A stretch of DNA of 64,000 nt from Rhizobacter sp. Root1221 (GTDB lineage Bacteria > Pseudomonadota > Gammaproteobacteria > Burkholderiales > Burkholderiaceae_C): the NCBI RefSeq assembly GCF_001425785.1, contig NZ_LMDI01000045.1, positions 180,735 through 244,734 of the forward strand. Reading direction: 5' to 3'. Below, piece after piece: positions 52,601-61,905 of the stretch. The position numbers and the translations under genes are program-made. The notes under the pieces were generated by a model that did no database searches, was not told where the DNA came from, and worked only from the letters and a program-made list of their open reading frames with translations. The first letter of the stretch is position 1, and every line of letters starts with the position of its first letter.

Positions 52601-53877
52601 ACATCGGGCTGTCCGCCGAGGAACTGGGCGGCGCGCTGAGCCTGCACTTCCACCTGCGCGACGAAACCGCGGTGGAGGCGCACCATGGCGAGTCTCGCCC
52701 CACGACCACCTGGTCCTACCTCGCCTCCAACCAGTGGCATGCACTCACGCCGTCGCAGGTGATGTCCGACACCACCTGCGGCTTTCTGACCTCCGGCATC
52801 GTGATGCTCGACGTGCCGCGCCAGATCGACCGCCAGAACACCATCCTGCCGGACGGCTGCTACTGGCTCCGCTTGTCAGCGGATGGGCGCTTCGAGAGCT
52901 TTGCCGGCCTCTACGGCGTGCGCACCCAGGCCTTGCGGGCCAGTCGGGTGCTGCGTGACAACCCGTCGGCACCCGTGGCCCCCCTGCCGGCCGGCAGCGT
53001 GAGGGAACCGACCGTCACGGTGTTCGGCCTGGCGGCAGTGGCACAGATCGGTGCGTCGTTCGGCATGCGGCCCGCCGAGGACCGCCGCCAGATGCGAACG
53101 CGCACCGGCGAACGGCTGCAGCACCGCCAGCGGGCGAGCACCCCGTGGGACTACGAACGCCTGGTGCTCGAGCGCTTTCCATCGGTGCTCAAGGTGAAGT
53201 GTTTCTCGCACCTGACGTCCCGCAACAAGGGCGTGAGCCCCGGCGAGGTGCTGGTGGTGGTGGTGCCCACGCCACCGACCACGCACGCGTCCTCCCACGC
53301 GCACGACGGCGAACCCGTGCTGTCGGCGACGGCGGAGCCGCACCTCAACGCCGTCGAGCTGGCGCGCATCCGGTCCTACCTGTGCGGCCTCGCCTCGCCC
53401 TTCGCGCAGATACAGGTGCGCAACGCGGTCTACGAGCGCATCCAGGTGCGGTGCACCGTCAAGCTGTCGGCCGGGTCGCAGGCGGGCCAGGCATTGCGCC
53501 GCATCAACCAGGCCATCACGGACTACATCTCTCCGTGGCGCGAAGGCGGTTGCCAGCCCAACTTCGAATGGACGGTGCGCTGCGAAGACGTCGAGGCCCA
53601 CGTGCGCTCGCTCGAATGCGTCGACTTCGTCACCCAGCTGTCGCTGCTGCACGTGGCGCAGAGCGACCAGCACGTCTACACCCTGTGCGACACCGCGCGC
53701 GGCCAGGCGAACCTCGCCACGCGAGCGGTTCCGCAGTCTCCGTGGAGCATCGCCCTCCCCATGCGAGAACACATGTTGAACGCGGTGGAGATAAGCACCG
53801 ATGAGCGGCCGCAGGCCACCGGCATCTCGGGTCTGGGCGTGGGCGGCACACTCATCCTCGGCAAGGTGGCGTCATGA
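49687..53877 (+). CDS. Large eCIS baseplate protein (Pvc11-like)
   Basis: A 1396-residue baseplate protein with a GTG start that overlaps gp25. It is large and mostly without named domains by eye, but its place directly after gp25 and before a J-like gene, plus a C-terminal baseplate-J-like segment (WDYERLVLERFPSVLKVKCF, then NAVYERIQVRCTVKLSAGSQ), fit Pvc11/Afp11. An unusual block near residues 362-415, rich in Pro/Gly/Ala (STPGQASSQTLSGGAPDHAP), is encoded by a GC-rich Burkholderiales intergenic-type repeat that stays in frame. Whether it disturbs folding is unknown; it probably forms a surface loop. Confidence 0.83.
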   Translation: MSDGCEQRERFPAALGEGYFRADETSFETLVAMSAGLASRLRFIDLQQRDVGHWGELFESDEALIMARIVSTDLRGRQLAFVRDAAGAPLELLAEHVVALAQCIDGWVKSLKPNPEPASRQLFARIEQLLAHPLGDDLQWVLERFGVHRWQDQPLALLRNRLDGAWFALRAVRPAPGERSDRELLRGRFFSFVSAIERVQDLARELLPQSLASQNHAPAAGLLMAFLQLHQQVQKRINRFTDRHADFYYDDVLRMRPLPAVPDSVHLVCQRDPRAAREVVVPQGTPFGAGKDSSGQLIEFVADNTLVLTDCQVTALCTLQLGHDGLISPEREFGYVTRAQAARLPWPAPPGQGDAVLPHWPLFGGSTPGQASSQTLSGGAPDHAPLKEAPGRPKFLDPHGGRVGRSPTLGASEEARIGLAIASPLLFLQEGEREITLKLDLAHAADTDQGLQHLVARILARPDAAQRLIPVLFKRYLLLAPELMSDLERADLNATARRLARQATARQMEALPVGSATAAPRVAPGPYERFLTEFAVRAPTTGLFFARLGKFFSRWLLTRQDWLSDAALEAVRETAGRLLDNGDRTPPVAGDPRCLLQGPNRPERELIFGQLFNSILNFSLTTPAGWMQVNDFFVTNQPAGDNTSSASFTGVGIVLRLRPQDPAVVACDALVHGEGWPTTLPVLRIQLGSHGRMYPYSLLEEMLLAEIALSVRVRGLGNVLMQNNLGPLDPSKPFMPFGPLPTTASYCIFGADEISRKNVTHLAVNVEWSGLPVGEGGFGSYYASYDPHLRNSSFTAHAGILRDGQWHMAGTPGSVRLFDTADAAGRLRTNARWVFSEAALRSQGRANDAPQDFKLGARNGFYRIQLNHPAIAFGHQAYPNLLTEVVSANATRRRRRPRPLPNTPYTPLIERLSLDYEAESHLVPGRDNGMPDSPTAERVLHLHPFGISQVYPGAAGPSPSLWPRFEHDGNLYIGLSAEELGGALSLHFHLRDETAVEAHHGESRPTTTWSYLASNQWHALTPSQVMSDTTCGFLTSGIVMLDVPRQIDRQNTILPDGCYWLRLSADGRFESFAGLYGVRTQALRASRVLRDNPSAPVAPLPAGSVREPTVTVFGLAAVAQIGASFGMRPAEDRRQMRTRTGERLQHRQRASTPWDYERLVLERFPSVLKVKCFSHLTSRNKGVSPGEVLVVVVPTPPTTHASSHAHDGEPVLSATAEPHLNAVELARIRSYLCGLASPFAQIQVRNAVYERIQVRCTVKLSAGSQAGQALRRINQAITDYISPWREGGCQPNFEWTVRCEDVEAHVRSLECVDFVTQLSLLHVAQSDQHVYTLCDTARGQANLATRAVPQSPWSIALPMREHMLNAVEISTDERPQATGISGLGVGGTLILGKVAS
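50851..50922. repeat. GC-rich intergenic-type repeat lodged inside the baseplate gene
   Basis: GGGCCGCCCCAAG, then CCCCC-AC-GGGGG (50877-50888) and GGGTTGGGC-GCA-GCCCGACCC (50891-50911), then TGGGGGCC. The layout is that of the intergenic repeat near position 165-235 of this window, which is normally found between genes. Here it encodes roughly 24 residues in frame. Confidence 0.65.
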
Positions 53878-54668
53878 CCCAGCGCAATCGCGAGACACTG
53901 CGCAACTACTTCGGCGACGGCAAGCTGCCGACCAGATACCACTTCGGCGACCTCATCGACTCGATGCTCAACATGAGCGACGAGGGGTTCCGCAAGTCGG
54001 CCGAGAACGGGCTCGAGATCTCGGCCCCGGTAGGACACCACGCACTGCTCAGCCTCTACCGCGACCAGCGCCCCAAGTCGGCGTTGTGGTCGTTGAGCTA
54101 CGGCGGCGACCAGGACATGCTGCACGTCCAGGCAGGCGGCGCCACCGCCACCCGAGGCCAGGTGCCGGTGCTGTCACTGGATGCACGCGCACGCGTGGGC
54201 GTCAACACCAGCGTGCCGAAACACACGCTGGACGTGGGAGGCGTGATCGCCTCCCAAGGGCGCCGAGGCACCTACGAGCGCGCCGAACCTGTGCCCGTGC
54301 TGGCCAACGGCGAGTGGCAGGACATCACCGACACGCTCTCCGGCTGCCAGGGATTCGAAGTGATGGCGGGCGCGGGCCACCCGGGCGGCGGCCGCTTCGC
54401 CCTGATGCACGCGATCGCGCTCAACACCTACAACCCCACCGCCGGCTGGCTGGACTTCTTTTCCCGCAAGAAGCGCATCACGCCGCACCACGCCTACTAC
54501 GGGCGCCGCTGCGACAAGCTGCAGCTGCGCTGGGAGGGCAGCAACGGCAAGAACGCCGCCTACCGGTTGCGCATCCGCACCGGCTGCGACTATGGCGACG
54601 GCGTGCGCGTCAAGGTGTTCATCACCCAGCTGTGGTTCGACGAAACCACCCAGGGGGTGGAGGAATGA
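53874..54668 (+). CDS. eCIS fibre-like or receptor-binding candidate
   Basis: A 264-residue protein. Near the middle VGVNTSVPKHTLDVGGVIAS is the short repeat typical of phage tail-fibre shafts. The C-terminal half (LSGCQGFEVMAGAGHPGGGR, then WLDFFSRKKRITPHHAYYGR and KVFITQLWFDE) looks like a compact beta-rich head. It lies between the two large baseplate genes with 4-nt overlaps on both sides. This suggests a fibre or host-recognition part, corresponding in role to Pvc13/Afp13 though far shorter. The fibre role is inferred from the shaft motif. Confidence 0.6.
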   Translation: MTQRNRETLRNYFGDGKLPTRYHFGDLIDSMLNMSDEGFRKSAENGLEISAPVGHHALLSLYRDQRPKSALWSLSYGGDQDMLHVQAGGATATRGQVPVLSLDARARVGVNTSVPKHTLDVGGVIASQGRRGTYERAEPVPVLANGEWQDITDTLSGCQGFEVMAGAGHPGGGRFALMHAIALNTYNPTAGWLDFFSRKKRITPHHAYYGRRCDKLQLRWEGSNGKNAAYRLRIRTGCDYGDGVRVKVFITQLWFDETTQGVEE

Positions 54669-57349
54669 AACACCTGCCCGCACCGGCGGTGCCACCGGTC
54701 GAACTGCCCGCCACCATCCCCCGCAAGCGCCGCGTGGCACGGGACGGCGACGCTGACGCCGACACCAGCTTCGAGAGCCTTCGCGCCGAGGGTGTGCGCC
54801 TGGCACAAGCGTTCTCCGGCAAGGGTTGGACCGACTACAACCTGCACGACCCGGGTGTCACCATCCTCGAGCAGCTCTGCTACGCCCTCACCGACCTGGT
54901 GTACCGCGCCGATTTTTCCGTGGCCGACCACCTGCAGGCCCGCGACGCCGACGGCATCGACTACGCCGGCCTCTCGCTGTACCCGCCGCACGAGGCCTTT
55001 CCCTGCCGCGCCACCAGCATCGGTGACTACCGCCGCGTGCTGCTCGACCAGGTGCCGGGGCTGGACGATGCCACGCTGATCCCCGGGCCGCCCAGTGCCG
55101 CGGCCGGTGTCGATGCAGGCGACCGCCGCGGCCTGTACCGGCTCCAGCTCAAGCTGTCGCAGGGCGTGATGCCCGGCGAAGACACGCGGCTTGCAAACGC
55201 ACGTGCCACCTACCGTGCCCGCCGCAACCTGTGCGAGGACATCGACACGCAGGTCAGCCAGATCCACGAGGTGCTGTGCGACCTCCAGCTGGACGTGGAG
55301 CTCTCCGGCCCCCGTGACGCCGTCGACGTGCTGGCCGACATCTACGCGCGGTGCGCCCGGCACGTCATCCAGGGCCTCGGTTTCGCAAGCCTCGGTGAAG
55401 AGCTGGCCCGCGGCCTCACGCTGGAACAGATCTACACCGGACCGCTGACCGACCTCGGTTTTGCGACCGGCGCCGACCGGCGGCCCGGCGAGCTGCTGTT
55501 CGTGAGCGACCTCACCACGCTTGCCAAGGGCGTCGACGGCGTGCACGAGTTGCGCACCCTCAGCATCCGCCGAGATGGCGACGACGTGCACAGCAGCGCC
55601 ATGCGATGGCGTGGCGATTCCTGGGCCCTGCGACTGCGCGTGCCGGGTGTCACGGCCGACGTGCGCTCGCCGCAGGCCGTGCAGGCCTTGCTCGACCGCC
55701 GCGTGACACTGCGCCGCCGAGGGAGCCAGCTCAAGGTGTCGCCCGTCGAGCTGGCCAACCGCATGGCCGACCTCTCCGCCGCCAGCCGCACCCGCCGCAA
55801 CGGCCCCGCGGCGAGCGAATCCGTGCCCTTGCCCAGCGGCCAGTACCACGACCGGCAGCATTACCACTCGGTGCAGGACGGTTTCCCGGCCGTCTACGGC
55901 CTGGGAAGACGCGGCCTGCCCCCCTCGGCCACGCCGCAGGAGAAGGCACAGGCGCGCCAACTCCAGACCTACCTGCTGCTCTTCGAGCAGGTCATGGCCC
56001 ACAGCGCCGCGCAGATCGAGCACCTGCGGGACCTGTTCTCCGGCACCGACCCCAGGGGGGCGACCTACTGGTGGCACATGATCGACAGCAGCATCGTGCC
56101 GGGCACCAACGGCCTCTACCTGTCGTCGCCGGACAAGCCCGACGACCCGGCCCACCCCCCCACCCCGACCGAGGTGCGCGCCCAGGTGCAAGCCGATGTC
56201 TACGAGTCGCGCGACCCCCGCACCGACCGCAAGTCACGTGCGCTCGACCACCTGCTGGCACTTCACGGCGAGACCTGTTCCCAGAACTCCATGCGGCAGT
56301 TCTGCGACTACCTGGACCCCGCCGAGCTGGATGCCACGCTGCTCGACAACAAGGCGGCCTTCCTCATGGACATCCTGAGCCTCACTCGCGACCGGTCCGC
56401 CGGCTTCGACTACGCCCAGCCGTCTTGGAACCTGCCAGGCAGCGGGAGTGGCCTGCAGCGGCGCGTGAGCCTGCTCCTGGGCTTTCGTCACGCCCACAGC
56501 CGCTCCCTCACCCAACCGGTGAAGCAGCAGCGGCTCAAGCTGCGCGCCAGCGGCCAGGATCGGGAGATGAATTCGCTCAGCAGCACCGCACGGACACACG
56601 TGGTGCCACCCTACCTCGGCCAGCTCACCCAGGAGGAGATGAAGTCCGACCTCCGCAAGGCGCTGCCGCTGGACGAACGGCAGCTGGGCGAGACGGTCTT
56701 GCGGTGCGGCCTGTACCGCGAACGCTACCGCCTGTCGGGGCCCGCACGCGACCACGCCGGCTCACGGCCACAGGCGGGTTCGCAGGCCATGCTGCTGGGC
56801 CCGGATGAAACCGGCCACTGGTGGCCGCTCGGTGACTTCGACAGCGCCGGCGAGGCCGCGCGCGCGGCCGAAAGCATGCGCCGATTCCTGATGCACCTGA
56901 GCCACGAGACCGAGGGACTGCACATCGTCGAACACGTTCTGCTGCGCGCGATGGGAGACAGCCCCGAGCATGCGAACCTCGCGGGCCTGCCCGCCGACTT
57001 CCATTCACTGCGGCTCACCGCGGTCCTGCCCACGTGGACGGCGCGCTGCAGCCAGCCCAACTTCCAGCGGTTTGCCGAACAGACCTTGCAGATCACCTGC
57101 CCGGCGCATGTGGCCACGCGCTGCCTGTGGCTCGGTTTTGCCGCGATGGAAAACTTCGAACGTTGCTTTGCCGACTGGCTGGCCGCCAAGCTCGACCTGT
57201 GCGAAGCCGCCGCCTCCTACGACGACGAGGCCAAGGTCGATCCGCCTGCCGTGAAACACCTCAACCACACCGCCTGCGCCGTCATCAACTGCCTGCGGCC
57301 GGTGTGGCCCACGCAAGCCGACCCCACCGAGGCCATGCCAGATGCCTAG
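54665..57349 (+). CDS. Second large eCIS baseplate protein (Pvc12-like)
   Basis: An 894-residue protein. The stretch KGWTDYNLHDPGVTILEQLC (about 56-75) is the baseplate-J/Pvc12 hallmark, and the family continues with ALTDLVYRADFSVADHLQ. No signal peptide is seen. Later regions are less conserved (LLFEQVMAHSAAQIEHLRDL is another recurring block). It would form the outer wedge of the baseplate with the Pvc11-like protein. It overlaps the fibre-like gene by 4 nt and the tape-measure gene by 8 nt. Confidence 0.87.
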   Translation: MKHLPAPAVPPVELPATIPRKRRVARDGDADADTSFESLRAEGVRLAQAFSGKGWTDYNLHDPGVTILEQLCYALTDLVYRADFSVADHLQARDADGIDYAGLSLYPPHEAFPCRATSIGDYRRVLLDQVPGLDDATLIPGPPSAAAGVDAGDRRGLYRLQLKLSQGVMPGEDTRLANARATYRARRNLCEDIDTQVSQIHEVLCDLQLDVELSGPRDAVDVLADIYARCARHVIQGLGFASLGEELARGLTLEQIYTGPLTDLGFATGADRRPGELLFVSDLTTLAKGVDGVHELRTLSIRRDGDDVHSSAMRWRGDSWALRLRVPGVTADVRSPQAVQALLDRRVTLRRRGSQLKVSPVELANRMADLSAASRTRRNGPAASESVPLPSGQYHDRQHYHSVQDGFPAVYGLGRRGLPPSATPQEKAQARQLQTYLLLFEQVMAHSAAQIEHLRDLFSGTDPRGATYWWHMIDSSIVPGTNGLYLSSPDKPDDPAHPPTPTEVRAQVQADVYESRDPRTDRKSRALDHLLALHGETCSQNSMRQFCDYLDPAELDATLLDNKAAFLMDILSLTRDRSAGFDYAQPSWNLPGSGSGLQRRVSLLLGFRHAHSRSLTQPVKQQRLKLRASGQDREMNSLSSTARTHVVPPYLGQLTQEEMKSDLRKALPLDERQLGETVLRCGLYRERYRLSGPARDHAGSRPQAGSQAMLLGPDETGHWWPLGDFDSAGEAARAAESMRRFLMHLSHETEGLHIVEHVLLRAMGDSPEHANLAGLPADFHSLRLTAVLPTWTARCSQPNFQRFAEQTLQITCPAHVATRCLWLGFAAMENFERCFADWLAAKLDLCEAAASYDDEAKVDPPAVKHLNHTACAVINCLRPVWPTQADPTEAMPDA

Positions 57350-60300
57350 CACCCATTGCATCGAGCACCTCCGGTTCGAAGTGGACTTCGACTTGGCCGA
57401 AGGCGCCTTCGACGAACAGAATCGCACGGCGGCGTTCGCCCGCACCCGTGCGCCCCGCATCCTCGACGAGGTGTTCGAGCAGTTCTCGCGTCCGGGCCAG
57501 GTGTGGCGCTTTTCCTCGTTGGAGATCGATCTCGGGCCCATCGACCTCGACGAGCTCGAAGCGCAATGGGAGTCCCGCCTGCGCGAACGCCTGGCCGAGG
57601 TGCTGGAGGCGCAGCAGAACGTCCTCTCGGGGCGGGCGCTGCCCACGCCGCCCGGCGTCCCCCACCCGGCCGAGGACGACGCCCCCGCCGAGCAACATAC
57701 CCGCGAGCAGGCCCAGCTCGACACGCTGCTGCACTTCCTGCGTCGCGGCCACCTGCCGTGGCATGCCCCGCAAGCCGGGCGCCTCGCGTCACCGATGGAC
57801 CAGCTGGCGCACGAGGTCCTGCGTGACACGCCGCAGGCCCTGGTCGCGGCGTGGCGGGCCTCCGCCGAGTCGGGGCTGATGGTGCGCCGTGCGGTGCGGC
57901 AGTTCTCGCCCACCTGGTTGTCCAGGCTCGCGAGCGAACTCGCCCGCGCCCTCGGCGCGGGCGAGGCGGCGGGATGGGGCCGGGAGGCGGGAGCCTGGGT
58001 CAGCGCGTTCAGCTCGCTGTGGCGAGAAAGCCGCCTGCCCTCGTTGCCCGCACCCCATCTGCTGTGGCAGGGGCTGCTCGACGCGATGCTGGCCCATGCA
58101 GGAACGGTGGACCGCAGCCAGCCCTTGCACTCGATGGTGCAAGCAGTGGCGCCGTCGGTCAGCGAACAGGGCGCGCTCTGGCGCGCCTTGCAGGCTGTGG
58201 CACGGCGTGCCACCGAAGGCATCCCACCCGCTCCCACCGCCACGCTCAGCGACGACGTGCTGCGCGCCTGCCTGGCCGCGCACGTGCCGGAGTCGGGCGA
58301 CCTGGCCCACACCGATCGCGCCACCGACGACGGGGACGGCTCGCGCAGCGATGAACGGGCCCGCCTGAAACTCCGGTTGCAGCGCTGGCTCGCGCCGCAG
58401 GACCACGGCGACAACGACCACGGTGCCTGGGCCGACCTGCTGCGCGCCGACCCCTCCTGGGCGCGCGAGACGCTGCTGGTGCTGGGCCGCAGCGAGGACG
58501 CCCGCCGCCGCATGGCGCAGTCCTTGCCCTCGGCCATGCTGCATTCGCTGGCGGCGCTGTGGCTCGGCCCGACCGAACAGAACCTGCTGCAGAGTGCACT
58601 GCAGAGCCCGGCGTTGTGGGGCGCCGGCGCGTCGGCCATCGACCCGGTGCGGCGCTGGGAGCTCAGCCTGTCCCACCTGCTGCTGCTTCCGTCTCCGGCC
58701 CTGTTCAGCGCTTCGGACTACCTCGACAGCATGCTGAAGCAGCGCAGCGAACGCGAGGGCCGGCCCGTGCAGGGACTGATGCTGGAGTTGGCCGCCGCCT
58801 GGCGGGCGGGCGACCGGCACGACCCGTCGTCGTCGCCACCCCATGCGTTGATGCGCTCATGGATGCAGTTGCGGCTGTCCGCCCAGGGCGCGGGGGCGGC
58901 CCCCCGGGTCCAGCGGCGCGCCCGCCTTCTTGCCGCGCTGGCCCAGGGCGCCCTCCATGGGGTAGAGGAAGCCTGGGGCGAGGCCGTGCTCGACGACGCT
59001 CCCTGGTTGCAGAACCAGCTGCGCCACGTGGGCCGAAGCCCATCGCTGCAGCGCCAGATGGCACGCGAGTGGAGTGCCGTGGCGCGCAGCCAGTTGATCG
59101 GCCTGTGGTTGCCTGCACCCGACCGCGCGGTGGTGATGGCCGCCGTGCACAACCCCGAGTTCTTCGCGCTGGCAGGCGTCGATGAAACCAGGCCGGCCCA
59201 CTACTTGTGGGAACACCTGCTCGCGCACCTGCTGCGCCTGACACCCGGCACCTTCTTCAACGCCGACGCCTATGTGCGCGGGCTGGGCGAACGGCTCGAC
59301 CGCCTGAACAGCCAGGTCCAGGGCAACACACCCCGGGCACCGATGGCGGAGCCGGCGCCGACAGCGGGCCCCCGCGCCGGCACCCTGTCGCGCGCCCGGG
59401 CCGAACCGCTCCTGCAGCGTGCACGGCTCGAAGTGTTCCTGGCCCGAGGAACACTTCCGGCCGCCGCGGCCGGCTGGCTTGAAGCGCTCCGCCACGACAC
59501 CACCTGGTTGAAGGCCACGATGCGCCGCGTGGGGCGCAGCCTGCCGGTGCGCCGCCGCATGGCCCACGACTGGGACGAACCCGCGTTGCTGCAACTGCTC
59601 GCACTCTGGTGGCCAGCCCCCGACCGCACGTTCATCCGCGACGCCGTCCACAGCCCGTGTTTCGCGCTGCTGGCCGCGCCGCGCGATGTGCACGCACCCG
59701 CCACCGCGCAACGTGTCGCAGCCCTGTGGGAAGCCACGCTCACCCACCTGCTGCTCGGCCCGGCCGATGCACACTTCGACGCCGCGGCCTACGTGCACGG
59801 CGTGCTGCAGCAGGAGGCCGACGAACTGGGCCTGGACGAGCCGACGCTCGCCCGCGCGGTCCTGCCCCACCTGCCCGAGGACACCACCTCCGACCGGCCG
59901 GCCGACACGCTGTTGCGCGCACGCGTGCGCGAGCTCGCCGCACACGAGCCGGCAATGGCCGCCAAACCCGCATCCGTCGCCCGGGCCGTCCAGCCCGCGC
60001 CCGCGCTGGCCACCCCGCCAACTGTCTTCGACGCGTCAGAGGTCATCTACATCGCCAACGCCGGCATGGTGCTGGCCGGCGCCTACCTGGAGCGGCTCTT
60101 CGGCATGCTGGGCATGGCCCGCAGCGACGCGTTCGTGTCCCCGGCCTCCGCGAAACGGGCGGTGCACCTGCTGCAGTACCTCGCGACGGGCGAGGTCGGC
60201 GCGCCTGAGCCACAACTGGTGTTGAACAAGGTGCTGTGCGGCCTGCAACCCGAGACGCCGATGCGACGCGAGTTCGAGATCACGCCGCAGGAATCGCAAG

Positions 60301-60539
60301 CCATCGACGGGTTGCTCGGCGCCATGATTTCGCACTGGAAGATCATCGGCAACACCACGGTGGCCGGACTGCGTGAATCCTTTTTGCAGCGGGAAGGCCA
60401 CCTCAGCCGCGACGACGACGGCTGGCAGCTCACGGTGGAGCAGCGCAGCTTCGACATGCTGCTCGACCAGTTGCCGTGGGGATTCAGCCTGCTGAAGTTT
60501 CACTGGATGGAAAGACCGCTCCATGTCGACTGGCGCTGA
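57342..60539 (+). CDS. eCIS tape-measure protein (Pvc14-like) with three internal repeats
   Basis: A 1065-residue protein. The opening HCIEHLRFEVDFDLAEGAFD and SLEIDLGPIDLDELEAQWES is the conserved N-terminus of contractile-injection-system tape measures, and the C-terminus (YIANAGMVLAGAYLERLFGM, KRAVHLLQYLATGE) is also family-like. Between them are three repeats of roughly 140-165 residues starting near 335, 522 and 689, each with the core hGRSxxxRRxMA, then LWxPAPDR and AVHxPxF. The number of repeats should affect tube length. It overlaps the ATPase gene by 17 nt. Confidence 0.87.
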   Translation: MPSTHCIEHLRFEVDFDLAEGAFDEQNRTAAFARTRAPRILDEVFEQFSRPGQVWRFSSLEIDLGPIDLDELEAQWESRLRERLAEVLEAQQNVLSGRALPTPPGVPHPAEDDAPAEQHTREQAQLDTLLHFLRRGHLPWHAPQAGRLASPMDQLAHEVLRDTPQALVAAWRASAESGLMVRRAVRQFSPTWLSRLASELARALGAGEAAGWGREAGAWVSAFSSLWRESRLPSLPAPHLLWQGLLDAMLAHAGTVDRSQPLHSMVQAVAPSVSEQGALWRALQAVARRATEGIPPAPTATLSDDVLRACLAAHVPESGDLAHTDRATDDGDGSRSDERARLKLRLQRWLAPQDHGDNDHGAWADLLRADPSWARETLLVLGRSEDARRRMAQSLPSAMLHSLAALWLGPTEQNLLQSALQSPALWGAGASAIDPVRRWELSLSHLLLLPSPALFSASDYLDSMLKQRSEREGRPVQGLMLELAAAWRAGDRHDPSSSPPHALMRSWMQLRLSAQGAGAAPRVQRRARLLAALAQGALHGVEEAWGEAVLDDAPWLQNQLRHVGRSPSLQRQMAREWSAVARSQLIGLWLPAPDRAVVMAAVHNPEFFALAGVDETRPAHYLWEHLLAHLLRLTPGTFFNADAYVRGLGERLDRLNSQVQGNTPRAPMAEPAPTAGPRAGTLSRARAEPLLQRARLEVFLARGTLPAAAAGWLEALRHDTTWLKATMRRVGRSLPVRRRMAHDWDEPALLQLLALWWPAPDRTFIRDAVHSPCFALLAAPRDVHAPATAQRVAALWEATLTHLLLGPADAHFDAAAYVHGVLQQEADELGLDEPTLARAVLPHLPEDTTSDRPADTLLRARVRELAAHEPAMAAKPASVARAVQPAPALATPPTVFDASEVIYIANAGMVLAGAYLERLFGMLGMARSDAFVSPASAKRAVHLLQYLATGEVGAPEPQLVLNKVLCGLQPETPMRREFEITPQESQAIDGLLGAMISHWKIIGNTTVAGLRESFLQREGHLSRDDDGWQLTVEQRSFDMLLDQLPWGFSLLKFHWMERPLHVDWR

Positions 60540-61905
60540 GATCATCACCTACCCGTTCGCAACCGGCAGCCCGGTGATCGCCGGCACGCTGGAGCGCGAG
60601 ATTGCCTGGTTCGATGCGGTGCTGCAAGCCCGCATCTGCCTGCACTTCAAGCAGCCCTGCGAGGTTGACAAGGTGCAAGACATCGCCGCGCCCGAACTCG
60701 CGGGCGATCCATCGCCCTACGGGCAGCTGGTGCGCCAACACGCGCTCGGCTTCAATGAACGGCTGGTGCTGCTGCTCGCGTTGATGCCACACCTGCGTCC
60801 CGCCTTGCTCGACACCCTGTTCGTGCGCAACAAGAACTTCGATCGCGGCTTCACCGAGTTCGGCGGCTGGAAGGGCCGCGCCCACGGCGGCTTCCTGCCC
60901 ACCTGCGAAACCGCGGCCTTCATCGTCGCGGGAGAGGACCTGGGGCGGCGCCTCGAGGTGATGAAGCTCCTCGACGAAAGCCATTGCTTGCGCAAACAGG
61001 GCATCCTGCGCATCGAACACGAGGCGCCCGGTGAACCCTTCCTGAGCGCCGCGCTGGTCGTGGGCAGCGAGTACCTGGCGTGGGTGACCACCGGCGAGCG
61101 GCACAAGCCCGATTTCAGCAGTTCGTTCCCGGCCAAGCTGATCACCACGCACCTCCGCTGGGACGACCTGGTGCTCGATCCGGAGGTACTCGACGAGGTG
61201 GCGGCCATCAACACCTGGATCACCCATTCGGCCAGGCTGCTGCGTGACTGGCGGCTCGACAAGGCCCTCAAGCCCGGCTACCGGACGCTGTTCTTCGGTC
61301 CACCCGGCACGGGAAAGACGCTCACCGCCACGCTGATCGGCCAGGCGGCGCAGGCCGATGTGTACCGGATCGACCTGTCGATGGTGGTGTCCAAGTACAT
61401 CGGCGAAACCGAAAAGAACCTGGCCCAGGTGTTCGACCAGGCACAGACGCGGAACTGGATCCTCTTCTTCGACGAAGCCGATGCGCTGTTCGGCAAACGC
61501 ACGGCCACATCGAGTTCGAACGACCGCCATGCCAACCAGGAGGTGTCCTACCTGCTGCAGCGCGTGGAAGACTTCCCCGGCACGGTGATCCTGGCCACGA
61601 ACCTGAAGGCCAACATCGACGACGCGTTTGCGCGGCGCTTCCAGTCGATGGTTCACTTTCCGATGCCCGACGCAGGGCAGCGCCTGAAGCTGTGGGAAGG
61701 CATGGCGCGGCATACCGCCCGCCTCGGCGGGGACGTCAACCTGGTGAACCTGGCCGAAGCCCACGAGCTGGCGGGAGGCGCCATCGCCAACGTGCTGCGC
61801 TTCGGCGCCATCAACGCGTTGCAGGCCGGGCGCCAGCTCATCAACGCGGGCGACCTGCGCCGAGGCGTCGCCAAGGAATTGCGCAAGGAAGGCCGTACCG
61901 TATGA
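60523..61905 (+). CDS. eCIS AAA+ ATPase (Pvc15-like)
   Basis: A 460-residue ATPase. A winged or helical N-terminal region of about 250 residues precedes the AAA+ core: Walker A FFGPPGTGKTLTA (near 257-269), Walker B WILFFDEADALFGKR, sensor 1 VILATNLKANID and arginine fingers AFARRFQSMVHFP. Pvc15/Afp15 ATPases are required for particle assembly and probably chaperone cargo loading or dismantle misassembled parts. It overlaps genes on both sides. Confidence 0.92.
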   Translation: MSTGAEIITYPFATGSPVIAGTLEREIAWFDAVLQARICLHFKQPCEVDKVQDIAAPELAGDPSPYGQLVRQHALGFNERLVLLLALMPHLRPALLDTLFVRNKNFDRGFTEFGGWKGRAHGGFLPTCETAAFIVAGEDLGRRLEVMKLLDESHCLRKQGILRIEHEAPGEPFLSAALVVGSEYLAWVTTGERHKPDFSSSFPAKLITTHLRWDDLVLDPEVLDEVAAINTWITHSARLLRDWRLDKALKPGYRTLFFGPPGTGKTLTATLIGQAAQADVYRIDLSMVVSKYIGETEKNLAQVFDQAQTRNWILFFDEADALFGKRTATSSSNDRHANQEVSYLLQRVEDFPGTVILATNLKANIDDAFARRFQSMVHFPMPDAGQRLKLWEGMARHTARLGGDVNLVNLAEAHELAGGAIANVLRFGAINALQAGRQLINAGDLRRGVAKELRKEGRTV

